Positions 49,104 to 61,100 of a DNA stretch of 64,000 nt are shown one piece after another. The stretch spans positions 966,008 through 1,030,007 of the forward strand of contig VZTI01003778.1 in assembly GCA_013397865.1 (NCBI GenBank), in the 5' to 3' direction. The stretch's first letter is position 1; each line of letters starts with the position of its first letter. The stretch is from Struthidea cinerea (Eukaryota > Chordata > Aves > Passeriformes > Corcoracidae). The translations under genes and the position numbers were made by a program. The notes beneath the pieces are model-generated. The model was not told the origin of the DNA, ran no database searches, and was given only the letters and a program-made list of their open reading frames with translations.

Positions 49104-52053
49104 TGACTGTTCACAGCATACCACGAATCTAAGTAATTGAAAATATCTCCATAGATTTCATTGGTCAGATGTTCAACAAAACGGTAAGATTTTCTGTAAT
49201 TATAAAGAGAAAAAAAATGCTATTGAACCCCACACTATTGTACTAAGAACCTCTGACCAGCTGTTTATTTTGACTGCATGTGATTTCCCATCTCAGCCTT
49301 TGTGAATATTTATCAGATAAACATTAAGATAAACAATTTGTGCAACACTCTCAGCTACTGACAGTTTGCTTGGGTGTAATTGATTGCAGGTTGAACTGTG
49401 TGCTATGAGCCAAAGGTGAGCCTTCTAATAGGGTCAGGGTCAATGGCATTACCACAGGCAAAAATTGCTGTTAGTTGAAAGAACCACTAAAGAAAATGGT
49501 GTGGCATCATCCAACATCACTAACATACAACTGTATTCATATTTGTGACATGTAATGGCCACTGGTAACTTTTTAACTTTGCTTCTTTCTGACTTTTTTT
49601 TTTTTGAAGCAAGCAATAGACAGTTTCAGTGGCTTGATGTGCATGAGAATTCACTAGAACCACCCAAACAAACAACTGACAATTTCATCTGGAGTTCTTT
49701 AAACTGGTGTCACATTGTACAGACTTCTTCCTTGTGAGCTTTATGTCCACACATAGAGGTTTCTAACAAAAGTATCTTTGGAAAAATGTTTGGATCCATA
49801 GTTCAAACCCAAGACCCTGTATCTGACATGATTCAGTTCTATTAGTAGGAAGGATGAAGATTGTACTACCTAACCAATTATGCTATGTTTTAATCCATTG
49901 CTCACAGATTCCCCAGGTATGTGGGAGGTGTCAATGCCATTGCTGGTTTTCATCTGAAAAAAAAAGTGGTTCCCGGCTTACAAAGATGCCTACTTACTTC
50001 ACTGTATGTAGAATCATACCTGTTGTTACACCTCTAGGGAAGTTTTTACTTGCTGGAAAACAGACTATTTGGCATGTGTTTTATAGTATCAGAAAAAGAG
50101 TTTTTATGCTACAATGATAAGTTTTCAGTTTAAAATTTTTACTTAATCTTATCTAGAAATGGATATTGAGGCTCTAGATATGAATGAAAGTGAGCCAGCA
50201 AGATGTGGATACCATTTTGTTGCTCTTTTTTTTCAGAAAATACTTTGTTTAAGGAAATTGCTTTAATCAGAATAGCATTAGACAACAGTTCTGGGCAATT
50301 TACTCTGTCTGATGAACAATGTCTATCCCATATCCAATGCTGAAACCTCATCATGCTTTATATTTTTCAGCATTCACTAAGGAAAAAAAAAGTCATGCCT
50401 TTTCAAATTTTAAATACATAGGAGATAGAAACTTTGATGGGCATCATGCATTTAATCACAACTCAAACGTAAATACAATATTGTACACATTCCGGCCCAT
50501 GAACTACTGCAGTATAGTGATCAACGTCTCATTCTTTAAACAGAATGCTGTTAATATAACTCTTGAAAAGCTCTATTCTTGGTACACTTAAATTTTGTGG
50601 TTTTAAAGACAGATATAATTGGCACTTCCCAGAACACGGTTTGAAGTCAAAATTATTGCAGCTACTTTGAGAACAAGTCTGCCTTTTTTTTTTTTTCCTT
50701 GCCCGGTTGAGTGCTGTGCTGCAGAAAGGGGCATTTTCTCACAGTGTCCTCTCACTCTGACAATACTCAGAAGTTTCAGGCAGAGAATCAGTACCTGATT
50801 GTCTCTCTCAATGCCTTCCCAAAGCTCTTTTTCTATCCATAGATTTGACCAGCCACTCCTAAACTTCCAGGTAAACTCTTTCCCTTATCATCTTAACGGG
50901 CTCTCCATTGACTCTCTAACCTCATTCTTCCCGCCATTGGTTACTGGCTAGCTTCTTTCCAATTTTCCATGCACATGTGGGGCCAGCTGAGACAACTGAA
51001 CATAGCATTGAATATTGATGCAATAGTCCCTCTCTTCCCCCCCAGTTTTCACCAACATCCACTGAAGCTGTCTGGTGCAGCTCCCATATCCACCACAGAG
51101 CTTCTGACACACTTGAATTTGAATGACACTTAATAGAATGCAGTAAAGAAAGGATTATGATTTTGCTTGCACTATCACACTGAGAGGTTGCTACAAGGTC
51201 CATGGTTGATTCGTAACAGGAAAACCCCAGTGACCAGATCTTTGGAAGAACACACAGGCTTGTCATTTTTTTCGTCATGGAGATGACAATAAGCATTAAA
51301 AATCCAGTAATAGAGGAATGAAGGAGTCTTTCCGCTGTGGTCTTAGTTTTGGCCACTGGCTATCAAAACCTAATGTTAGGTATTTCAGCTAGGCTGCTTT
51401 GGAGAGCTACCTCACCACCTATTACTGCTGTTACGGTATTGCTCTTTGAATTCATATTTACCTGCATTGGGAAATAAAATATTCTACTGAGTTATTACTA
51501 CACACCTTGCACATGAAAAATATTTTGCTGTTTCTCTCCATACTATAATTTTGTTGTTACTTCACAAGAGTTTCTGTTGTTTCATAAAGTCTATAACTGA
51601 AAAGTTATGCTGGTTGCAAAAATGTGGTTGTTATGAACCATATTATATTTCATTTCAAACCTTACGAATACAGGAGCACCACACTCATTATTCCTTTCTG
51701 CTCCCCATCTCATAAAGCAAATACATACTTTGTAAAAATGGGTTTCACATCAGCATGTGTGAATCTCATCCTGAAACAACACTTAACTTTCATATTTAGG
51801 TAGAAGGCTTACTTTTAAAAAGACTGTTAAGATGAGTGATCAAAATAAGATTTAGCTTTCAGGAAAAAAATTGCACCCACTTGTCTGATTTCTTAAAAAC
51901 AATCACAACATCTAAGAGTAAAAGAAGAAGTTATACCTCCTTTATTTTATACAGATACACCCATGAAACTGTGAGACCAATTTAAAACCACCAACTGCCA
52001 ACACACTGTTCTTTTACCCACTTTGCAATTATTCTATATCAGTCCTAAATTGC

Positions 52054-52065
52054 ATGCATATGCAT
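52054..52065. promoter_or_regulatory. POU-dimer MORE palindrome (candidate)
   Basis: ATGCATATGCAT is a perfect 12-bp palindrome and is identical to the MORE element, on which two POU-domain proteins (for example OCT1, OCT6 or BRN2) bind as a dimer. The identity to the element is established knowledge; occupancy here is inference, and no gene is visible nearby. Confidence 0.4.
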
Positions 52066-53504
52066 TTCTTTTTCAATCCTGTTCCCAGCAGTAACAGTAA
52101 GGGATAGAACTCAAAGTAGTGGAACCTTACAAGAGCTGTTAAGTGCCATCTCTTTATATAAGTCATGGAAAAAATACATATTTTGAAAGAGTATTAGTTG
52201 CAAAATAAAATGATCAAAATGGTTGATTATGGCATCAATTCACTTTTATACAAACTGTGCTCCAGTCCTTACCCCTGCAGTCACATAGATATTTTCAAGT
52301 CGTACTTTGTTCACAGCAGGTTTGGAAGGACGCAGTGTATTTCTGGTTTCCCTACTGTGTGATCCACTGATGATCAGACAAAAATCACAGTGAATGTTCT
52401 GAATGTATATTCAGACTCACAATGCAACTGGAAGGATGCCTATTTTTATACATTGCATACTAGGTGTTCCTGTCAAAGCCTAGAAGCACTTCATAAGGGC
52501 AGCAATTTTGAGACAGTCTCTACATATCCTCTGATCTTATACTTTCTTAACCTTAAATTCTGGAAGAAGAAAAGAGTACAACACATAAGTTCTGAATCTC
52601 AGTTACATTCCGTGTGCAATATCCACACTACCAAATGGAGGTTCAAATGTTACTGATGGAAATATTTATTTCTGTGTTTTTACATGATAGCAAATGTAAG
52701 AAAATTTTGTCCCAAAGTGGGATCAGACAGATATTTCCTAGGCAACATTTCAGTGACATGCTGCAGTCAAAAGTACAGCAGGTACAAACAGGAAGTAACT
52801 TTATATTTATGAAGTGTATGTGCAGCTATTTTGATACAGGGAGCTATATAGAAATGTGCACTGGTCAACATTTCAGGATCTGGGAAAGGTAGCAATAGAA
52901 AAAAAATAAAGGACAAAGATAATTTTTTTTTAAGTAACACCTTTTCTTTCCTTTAATAACAGGGGCAGGATCTGTCCTATTATTCATATAGCATATATTC
53001 ATATGGCAGTGTGTTTTCATACATGAACTCTTGCAAGCAGTAGATAAATAGAGAGAAAAAGATGACTGACTCCCTGCCAACAGTGTTACACAGCAAGAAG
53101 GCCCTTTACCTTCTACAGCAATTCTAAGCCTTACCCTAGTAAAAGTTAGAGAACACAGGAAAATGGCAGAAGACCAACCAGTAATTTATGTAACATATAT
53201 AACTTTTCTCTTAAGGTTTTTCTCTAACACTTCATTAGATGTAGCTCATATTTTCAAGTTTGATTTTTGTTGCAGCTTTTCCTTTACTTCCTATTCCTGG
53301 CATAGCAGCTATTCTGGAGTGGGGCAAAAAGGTTATACTGTTCACAGGCAGTCACATACATCTGTGGTTCAGACTAGGGAGGGCAATGTTCATCAGGAAT
53401 ACCACTCCTAGGATGTCCAACCTCCAGATATTTGTTTTTCAGCAAACAGGACTTCTATAACCAAGCCACACCTTGTGCAGTAACCATGAACTTGTCCCAG
53501 CAAG
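52066..53504. other. Non-coding stretch, no gene seen
   Basis: Unique-looking AT-rich sequence. Overlapping plus frames of 66-92 codons at 52390-52892 and 53163-53460 have no domain. Confidence 0.65.
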
Positions 53505-53518
53505 GCAGGAGGGGGCAG
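53505..53518 (+). promoter_or_regulatory. CTCF-type motif (candidate)
   Basis: GCAGGAGGGGGCAG carries the AGGGGGCAG part of the CTCF core; the left CCA is only partly matched. It is purine-rich, so it could equally be a G-rich chance hit. Confidence 0.25.
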
Positions 53519-54727
53519 ATCTAATCTCACTTGTTCATAGCTTTGGTGACAATGTAATTGTTGGGAAATCAGACTTAGCAACAAAATATGAACATTACTG
53601 TATTAACTTCCAGAATGTAAAAAAGTTATAGAGAAATGTCTGCCCTTCTGAATAGTGAATATTGATTGTTTACAGAAAGCATGTACAGATGTCAAAGGGG
53701 ACCTTTCTGCTGTTGAGATAGGAAAAAAAGAACGACATAGGAATAGCCTGGAGGCAAAGAAGAAACTTTTGAGGTGCAACCACCATAAACCCTGTAACTA
53801 AACATTTTAATTTGCTGAATAGTAAAGAAATCAAATCTTTTGCCCTGGTGAAAAAGGACAACTCTATACTGTGAAAGCATTGGTACTTGGTTACCAGGCT
53901 GATGACCTCTGAGAATATGGCCCTCTCTTTGGCTAAAGAATGGCAAGCAGAAAAACCATTCTCTAATGAGAATTTGCCATGCTGATGCTATATGTCTGAC
54001 TCATGGCCCAGTTAAACACTTCATCCCTGTGTTCTGTTAGCATGGCCTCATGTTTTACCAGTGAAAATGAACTTGATATCTTCCAAAATATTCTTTCCAC
54101 AGATGGTCAACTGCGAAATAAAAGATGTACTGCAGAAAAAATGCTTCTCTATATAAAGAATTGAGTCCAAAGATGACAGAGTTAGTTCAAATCATGTTTA
54201 AAAACAAACTTAAACTATCTCCTTTTCAAATTAAAAAAATTACCAAGACATGTTGCTATGTTACTGTGATTAAACCTTAAATATGAAAAAAAAAGGAGAA
54301 TTTCACTTCCAAATCCGGTTCTGTTCAGGTTCTTCTTCCATTCCTATTTACACAGTTTTTGAGGATGTTTTGTACCTGAGATCAAGATATCATTGACCTT
54401 CATGGACCCTAGAATATTTCTTGCAGTGTTCAGAGTCAGGCCACAATTTGCTTACTGTGTTATTTCTGGTCCTCATGTCCAGGCAAATAAGTTTTTGATC
54501 CATTTTCCCAAGACCTTTCTTTGCAAGAGATGTGGATATTCTAAACTCTCTGCCTATCTTCTGCCATCTGAGCCATCTGCGTACGGTAGAAGAGAGAAGA
54601 TGAGAAGGAAAGCCCAATATTAGAGGTGAAAGAGATTAAAATGCAAATAAATGAGAGCACGTTTTAAGACTGCCATGGTAGTTTGTATTTGACATAAAGG
54701 CAGCATGGCAGGTTTTCCCCTGTTACC
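53519..54727. other. Non-coding stretch, no gene seen
   Basis: No gene, transposon or long simple repeat recognised. Overlapping frames of 63-84 codons near 53670-53946 and 54390-54623 are unrecognised. Confidence 0.65.
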
Positions 54728-54810
54728 GTGACAGGTCACCATTTCTAATCTCAAGGTCACGTCCAAGTTCTCTCTTTCATAATTGCTTGGGCTGACATCT
54801 ATTTTGACCT
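54728..54810. promoter_or_regulatory. Cluster of nuclear-receptor half-sites (candidate)
   Basis: Three AGGTCA-type half-sites fall within 83 bases. AGGTCA lies at 54733-54738 (inside GTGACAGGTCAC), TCAAGGTCA at 54751-54759, and TGACCT at 54805-54810. TCAAGGTCA is the extended monomer site used by ERR and NR5A (SF-1/LRH-1) receptors. No promoter or gene is visible. Confidence 0.35.
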
Positions 54811-55645
54811 TTTTTTATTCCGGCCTTCCTGAATGAGGGAAGTCACAGAACCATAAAGAGACAGAAGTTCCATAAAATGCCATAGCGATTAAGAAATGGG
54901 ACTACCATCCCTCTGGCCTTTGGTATAAATGTATATATAATGTGTCATGATATTTTAACCCTTGAAAGTTGCTGAAGTGCACATATTTGCCCTGTTTTGG
55001 TACAATTTGACAGAGCTACCTACAGTGCTATTTGTTTGTGATGCACTATGAAATATGTACTTAACTATAGTCTCCTTATTTTTAATAAGGAATGATAGTA
55101 ATTATAACTATTATAATTTCATACAATTATTCCTTTTGCTGTTCTGAACAGTCCCCATATCTGTCTTGACAACAATCTGCCCCATTTTGTTTTAGTCAGT
55201 TTTCTATTTAGAAGCATTGGATCTGCAGCTCTCTGTGAAACGTCTCTGAAGCTGGAAGCTGTAGAAGCATTACGTTGGCCAAAACGCAAAAAAGAATAAT
55301 TGACTCTCAGCTGGGACAACTATGATGCACAAGCTTTTCTTTTTGATTACTAGCCACACAGTGTTGGCTACCTTCTTATATACACTGTATTGTGATAAAA
55401 CTCAGTCAAAATTCCAGCTGATGACATTTGACTAAAAAGGGACTGTCAGTGCTTTGGTAAGGAATCTACAAAATTAGTGCTTAACAAAAATATTGTCACA
55501 TATATCTATCCAGTAATTTGAAAATGATATTTAAATTGTATTACCATATAGTCTTATCCAACGAACCCTCTGTAAATCATTGATTGTTACTGGTAATAGT
55601 AATTGCAAATACAAACACATAAAGATATCTCAAGCACAAATTCTT
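54811..55645. other. Non-coding stretch with a short hairpin
   Basis: No gene recognised. TCCTTATT-TTT-AATAAGGA at 55073-55091 is a perfect 8-bp inverted repeat. The sequence becomes strongly AT-rich from 55060 to 55130. Confidence 0.65.
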
Positions 55646-55851
55646 AGAATAATAGAGTCACAGAATGGTTTGAATTGAAAGGGACCTTAAAGATCATCTC
55701 ATTCCAAACTCTCTGTCATGGGCAGGTTGCTCCAAGCCCCATCCAGCCGGGCCTTGAGCACTCCCAGGGATGGCGCATCCATAACTTCTCTGGGCAACTG
55801 GCTCCAGTGCTTCACCACCCTCACAGTTGAGAATTTCCTCCTAACATATTT
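55646..55851 (-). mobile_element. CR1 LINE fragment, 5'-truncated
   Basis: The 3' end is at the left (AATAGAGTCACAGAATGG), followed by the usual avian CR1 order: AGGGACCTTAAAGATCATCT, GGGCAGGTTGCTCCAAGCCC, CTCTGGGCAACTGGCTCCAG and TCACAGTTGAGAATTTCCTC. It reads on the minus strand. The ORF2 end is too short and altered to show a continuous frame. One internal segment usual in CR1, between the CATTCCAAAC-like phrase and GGGCAGGTTGC, appears shortened. The right edge is approximate. Confidence 0.9.
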
Positions 55852-56496
55852 CACCCATTATAGAGATACCTGATTTTTGGAACCCCTCTTATTTACTATG
55901 TGTTTTGTTATTAATTCTATTTTCTTTTAAGATGACCTGTGCTAGAGATGCAGCTTTTATAGTGCATCAAATTTTGATGCATTTTGTATGCATCTGAGAT
56001 GCAGATTTTTAATGCCAGAAAGGGCCAGGAGCATTTGTTTAGCTAGGTACTACAGAGCAGGAGGAGGATGAGATTTTCTCTATTAGAGTAGAGCATAAAG
56101 CCAGGGCAGGGCTGTGGTTATCTGTTGACTGTGAGAATATGGTGAAGGGCTGTTCACATGCCAATGCTGATGATAAAGCAGATGCTAAGGTGGGACCACG
56201 ATACCGCCTTTGGGAAGGGAGCTCCAAGTGAAACTGAAGCAATGCAGTAGGGTTGTCAAGGAGGAAATCAGTATATGTTCTCACCTAGCTCAGCAAGGAG
56301 GAAGGATCTTCAGCACTGCCTCTTTTGTGCAGCTTCTCATACTGCAGACATGTAAAGTTGAGCAAGATGAGTTTGGGCATTAAAGAAGTAGCTCAGCACT
56401 TGAAGAACCCTCTATCTTCAATTTAGAGATGTGTTTAGCTTCTCAGAGCTTTATACACAGCCCATTTCATTCTGGTATTATTTCATCTCTCCTTTG

Positions 56497-56512
56497 CTCT
56501 CTCTCTCTCTCT
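56497..56512. repeat. Short (CT)n microsatellite
   Basis: About eight CT units. Confidence 0.85.
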
Positions 56513-57893
56513 AATACCATATACAAATTTCTCAGACCAAGAATAGAACTTCTTGGGACGTGTGGCTGCTGAAATGAAGTCTGTGAGATCTGCATGCACA
56601 TCAGATGCTGACACAACATAAACTGATGTAGTTCTCCTATAGACAAGGCACCCTTGATATTCTGAAGCCAGGAAGAGCCCTGCCCCAGATCTGGTAATAT
56701 CTTTGACTGCCCATGCAGCAAACACACCTCTCTGTGCTGAAAGCCAACACATTAAGTTATACCTTCTTTCCTGGTGAATACATAAAATTGCCTTACTTTT
56801 TTTCTTTAATCCTATAAGCAAACAGGTAAATAGCCAAAGTTTTTAAATTTGATTTTTACTAGTTCTCAGCTTTATTCTGGAAGAGTGCAGTGCTCTGATA
56901 CCACACCAGTGTAGTCAGCACAGTGCACAGATCATTATGCAAACCCCTTTGCATACAAAATTTTATTAGCTTTTAGTAACACTATATGTGGAAGCCAAGT
57001 TTTTTTTTCTTAATAAAAGGTGCTTCTGGAATACGTTGGAATAATGATCTATAGGTTATGCATGTATTGTTGTTTAATGTCCTAGCCATAATTTCTGCTC
57101 AGGAAAATACAGGATTTTTAAACAATATAACCCCAAAACTTCAGCCAAATAGGGAACAAGATCTTTAAAAGTCAGTTGGTTTGTCTTGGAACTATAAAAC
57201 AGATATATAACTTCATAGTTTCATGAAAATGTTATTTAATATAATATTCTCTAAGGTAAAATAGAACTCGGAATGGAAATAAAACATTTAAAAAGGTGAG
57301 ATACTAAGCATCCAACCTCTAATTCACTGAAAAATCTTGCCTTTCCCAAGAGGTCAATCTTAAATGTCCAAATTGATCCAAAGATAATGGAATAATTCTT
57401 ATGTTACAATGATTTTCACAGTTCAGTTACATTTTAGCAAATGTATCTTTTTTCATTTGTTCTAGTCATGTAATTAAGCTCCATTAGGTACATTTTTGCC
57501 ATTTGATTAAGTCATCCTTAAGTTAGTATTGAAAATAAGATGAATTGCTTTCCATGATTAAAATGTCAGACCCTGGCAAGCCCTGGGAATAGACTTCCTG
57601 AAAGTACATTGCTCCTCTGTGAGGTCATAAGAAACAATGTAGGGACATTAGTGGAGTTTCCATGCAAACATACCAGGACTTTAAGATTACAAGGCATACC
57701 CACTATTTTTATAGACTATACAATACTTTTCACAGTGCAGCTGCATCCTGAAAATTACTTGCAAATAGTCCTTGCTTGCATAAATAGCTCAGCTGGGCTT
57801 CTCTGTAACAAAGATACAGTAGTCCTTACCCAGGCGACAAACCCCACTGATCCACACAAGTGGTATTTTGCTAGGGCGAGACCATAGACTTTG

Positions 57894-57910
57894 AAAAAAA
57901 AAAAAAAAAA
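57894..57910. repeat. A17 homopolymer
   Basis: Seventeen consecutive A. The preceding bases (GGGCGAGACCATAGACTTTG) recall an Alu-like tail only by coincidence, since Alu is primate-specific. Confidence 0.9.
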
Positions 57911-58105
57911 GAATAACATATGTTTGAAAGATGAGTAGGTTTCAGTACAAAGAGTTCAAATCTAACCAAACTTTGCAGTACAGAAATAAGCACAGCTGGT
58001 TTTAAACTCTGTACCTCTGGTTAATGTTTAAAAGAAATGAGTGCTGAAAATATGAAGAAAAAGTAATTCTGAGAGTCTCTTAGAGCTCTGTTACTGTGAA
58101 CTCTA

Positions 58106-58134
58106 TTCTTTCTTTCTTTCTTTCTTTCTTTCTT
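58106..58134. repeat. (CTTT)n microsatellite
   Basis: About seven perfect CTTT units, the longest microsatellite in the window and likely to vary in length between individuals. Confidence 0.9.
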
Positions 58135-61100
58135 CTCCTCCCAGCCTACATATTAAAAAAAGGAATTTCATATCTGTGTGGCATGTCATTCAGTGACAGG
58201 TTTTATAGAATTTGGTGAGGGCAAAAGGCTGGTTGAAGCCATTTTTTTATACTTTGTAGGCATTCTTTGATTAGAAATAGTGATCCCTGAAGAAGATGGA
58301 TGGAAAAAAATCCCAATTTAGTCTTTCTTGCCAGGTTAGCTTTGGTGATTACCTCTAGATATTGGGCAGCAGGTTCACCCATGTAGCATAAAGCTGTGTA
58401 TATGTCCTCCCTTCCACTGGGACTCAGAACAAGCCTGGTGGGGAGCTATAGCTTTGGTGGGGCAGGCTGCAGCTTTTTTCCTCTATATAGTGAGGCTCTC
58501 TATTTATTTTTTTATCTCCAGAAGATTGCAGGAGAACTTGTTGGCTTCTGTGGAGCACAAAAGGAACTGTGGGAAAGTGGTGAAGGACTTTCATCAGACA
58601 AAAGGATTATCCTGTTTTCTGCAGTAAAGCAGGTGGCTGCCAGCTGAAGTATGTGCAGCATTTGTACTCTTAATTTTTATTGCATCTAGCCAGCTAGCTA
58701 ACTCAAGTGGGAACTCCAGGATATTTATGTGAATTAAGAGCCTGCATCTCAACTCTCCACTTCACCTGACTGATGAGCATCCAGGAGAATGAACACTCGT
58801 ATCATCTGTACTGTTCCTAAAAAGGAAGTAAGCACTTGTACTCTGGGGATCATATTGACACACTTCATTGCAAGCAAGTAACCCTAGACAAGACACAGTC
58901 AGGTGAAGAGACATATTTCAGCAAGCAACTGGGCATTTCTTAATGAATGAGGTATTTAATGTTAATGGAAGAAAACTATGCCTGACACTGAAATCATACT
59001 AAAATCACAAGTAATTCTCATGAGATCTGTCCATAAACAGCAGGAGATCATGCTTTTATTGACATAGATACCCACAACTCTAACCTATGCAGAAGTCACA
59101 GGGAGAAGATAATTGAGCTCATCAGGATCTCTGTCTTCATGCATTTGCACTCTGCAGGACCTTAAAAGCCTACTGTGCCAACCCACTCACCAGGAAGTAT
59201 TTACACAAATTTTATATGCCAAGGAAGTTGAGGCCCTGTCTTGACACAAACGTTTCCATAGCTGTTGAAAATCTGTATAACTTTACTTGAGCTCTCCTGT
59301 AGCCATACAATATGGTATGTGCTATTTACTTAGCCTGTGTGTTCCAGAGGCTGTAGGATAGATGATACCCACTTTACAGCAAAGCCATATTAGTCTTCGT
59401 GTCACTGTTGAGTGAGTAGCTCTAGGCATTGTTATTGTGAATGTTATTCTTGATCTGATATGTATTTTGAATGATTTATTTCCTCATAGTCCTACCCATA
59501 CTGTATCCAGCTGTATCACAAATATTGACCTGTCATTGCAAAGAAAGGGAGGTGAATGTGAGGTAACAATATTCATTCATGTGCTTATCCAGACTTTGAG
59601 ACACTGAGTCTTGGTTTTGCAGTGTATCAGAATTGTTTTCTCTCTTTTTCAGTCAGGTCTAGCTTGGAATTCAGATGCACTCATGCACACTCACTATTTT
59701 TAAAAATTAGACCTCAATTTTCTCTGTTGTATTTCTAGAAAGTCAATGAAAAAGTAGAAAAACCTGCTTGCAAAATGAATTTCCTATCACATTTACTCAG
59801 GAGAATGCTGTGGAAGATGCAAAAATAAAGGTAATTTGTTCAAGGAAGAATTTCCCTGTAATAATTATAATAATAATTCCATGTAATTAATTTTTAGTTC
59901 CTAAAACAAAAGAACCAAAGGTTCATTCTAAACCACTTTTATTCTCCCACCTCATTTCTTCCTCCTCTGAGGTAATTTCATATTTTCAATGGACCAACAA
60001 AACCAAGTGCCTCTTTCCCTACTCTCTAGTTTTCTAGCTGCTTTTTCTGTCAGTGTTTCTGTGGCTTGTCACAGTGATGGAACTTCAGACCCTCTGGCCA
60101 GACCCCATTCTAGACCAGGGTAATGAACACTAGAGTGGGTTGGGAGCCCCATTTTGCTGACACTTGCAGAACACAGAAGAACTGTGAAACATTGGAACCT
60201 GGAGCTCCATTCTGGTCCATGGACAATGGCACTGAACTATTGTGCTGACTGCAGGAAGACCAGGAGGAAGTAAAAAACACCGAGTCCATGGAGTTATGAG
60301 AGTTACTCTCCCCCATGTTCTTGCACAGGTTATAAAATGTATGCAGGGCTGCAGTCCTCTATTCACAAAATCTCAGCTGTTGCCTCACATTTTTTTGGAG
60401 CACCACTTACCACAAAAGGCCTCAGGATTATGTGGGGTCACAGCTGTCTACTTATCTTCAACGTGGCCTTAAGATACAAATATTTTGTAATAAAAAACAG
60501 CTGGAATCATCTATAAATAATAAGATCCATCAAAAGCTGTCTATACTCTCATGCACTGCTATTCTGATAATGCTGAAGTAAATGAGATATCCGCAATTGC
60601 CGTAAGTGAACTATAACTCCACCTAGTCAACTTCCAGTTACAATGAAACTTAAAAAGAAACTAGATAGGTGATAAGGAAGTCTACTATGCTCCTGACAAT
60701 CACTTTAGCTGAGATACCATTGTTGTGGACAGCCTGGTTCATTTGAAGTCAGTTTCTTTTATTTACAGAGGTCATACAACAAAATGAGAAAGAAGTGTTT
60801 TTGCCTCTGCCTTTTGTTGAGATTTTCCTCTTTGAAAAGAACGTAACTAACCTTCTCAAGGTACATTTCCCTTAATTTTTCTATCCATAGAGAACTCTCT
60901 GCAGTCAGAATGTTTCATTACTTTTATGACTGTTTTGCTTAATTTAACAGGTCGTGAACTATCAGGAATATTTTTAAAAAAGTATCCTAAAACTACTACT
61001 GTCAGTGCCATGATGTTACATGCTAAATTTTAACATGATGCCAGTGATTACAGAAACATATGAAATACAAGTAATTCTGTGACTTGGGACCTGCAATCAA

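Larger units (their letters stand above)
45441..52053. other. Long non-coding stretch, no gene seen
   Basis: No exon or RNA gene recognised. Simple sequence includes (GA)n at 45874-45888, a 12-bp minisatellite at 48451-48480, a T-rich tract at 48916-48943, a 29-base homopurine run at 49075-49103 and a T13 run at 50684-50696. The parts at about 47650-47900 and 50380-50600 are unique and could be conserved non-coding. The 144-codon minus frame at 50922-51356 is the longest in the window; it opens with GTG and resembles no known protein. Confidence 0.65.

Noticed and set aside
50922..51356. Longest open frame in the window (144 codons, minus strand)
   Set aside because: It opens with GTG rather than ATG, shows no domain, and a frame of this length is near the chance expectation for 64 kb of DNA this AT-rich.
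57600..57910. Possible SINE with an A17 tail
   Set aside because: The phrase before the A run looks Alu-like only by chance. No tRNA- or 7SL-like head or target-site duplication is visible.
59330..59400. Possible second MIR/L2-like fossil (GATGATACCCACTTTACAG)
   Set aside because: Only one short phrase fits and the following conserved phrases are absent.
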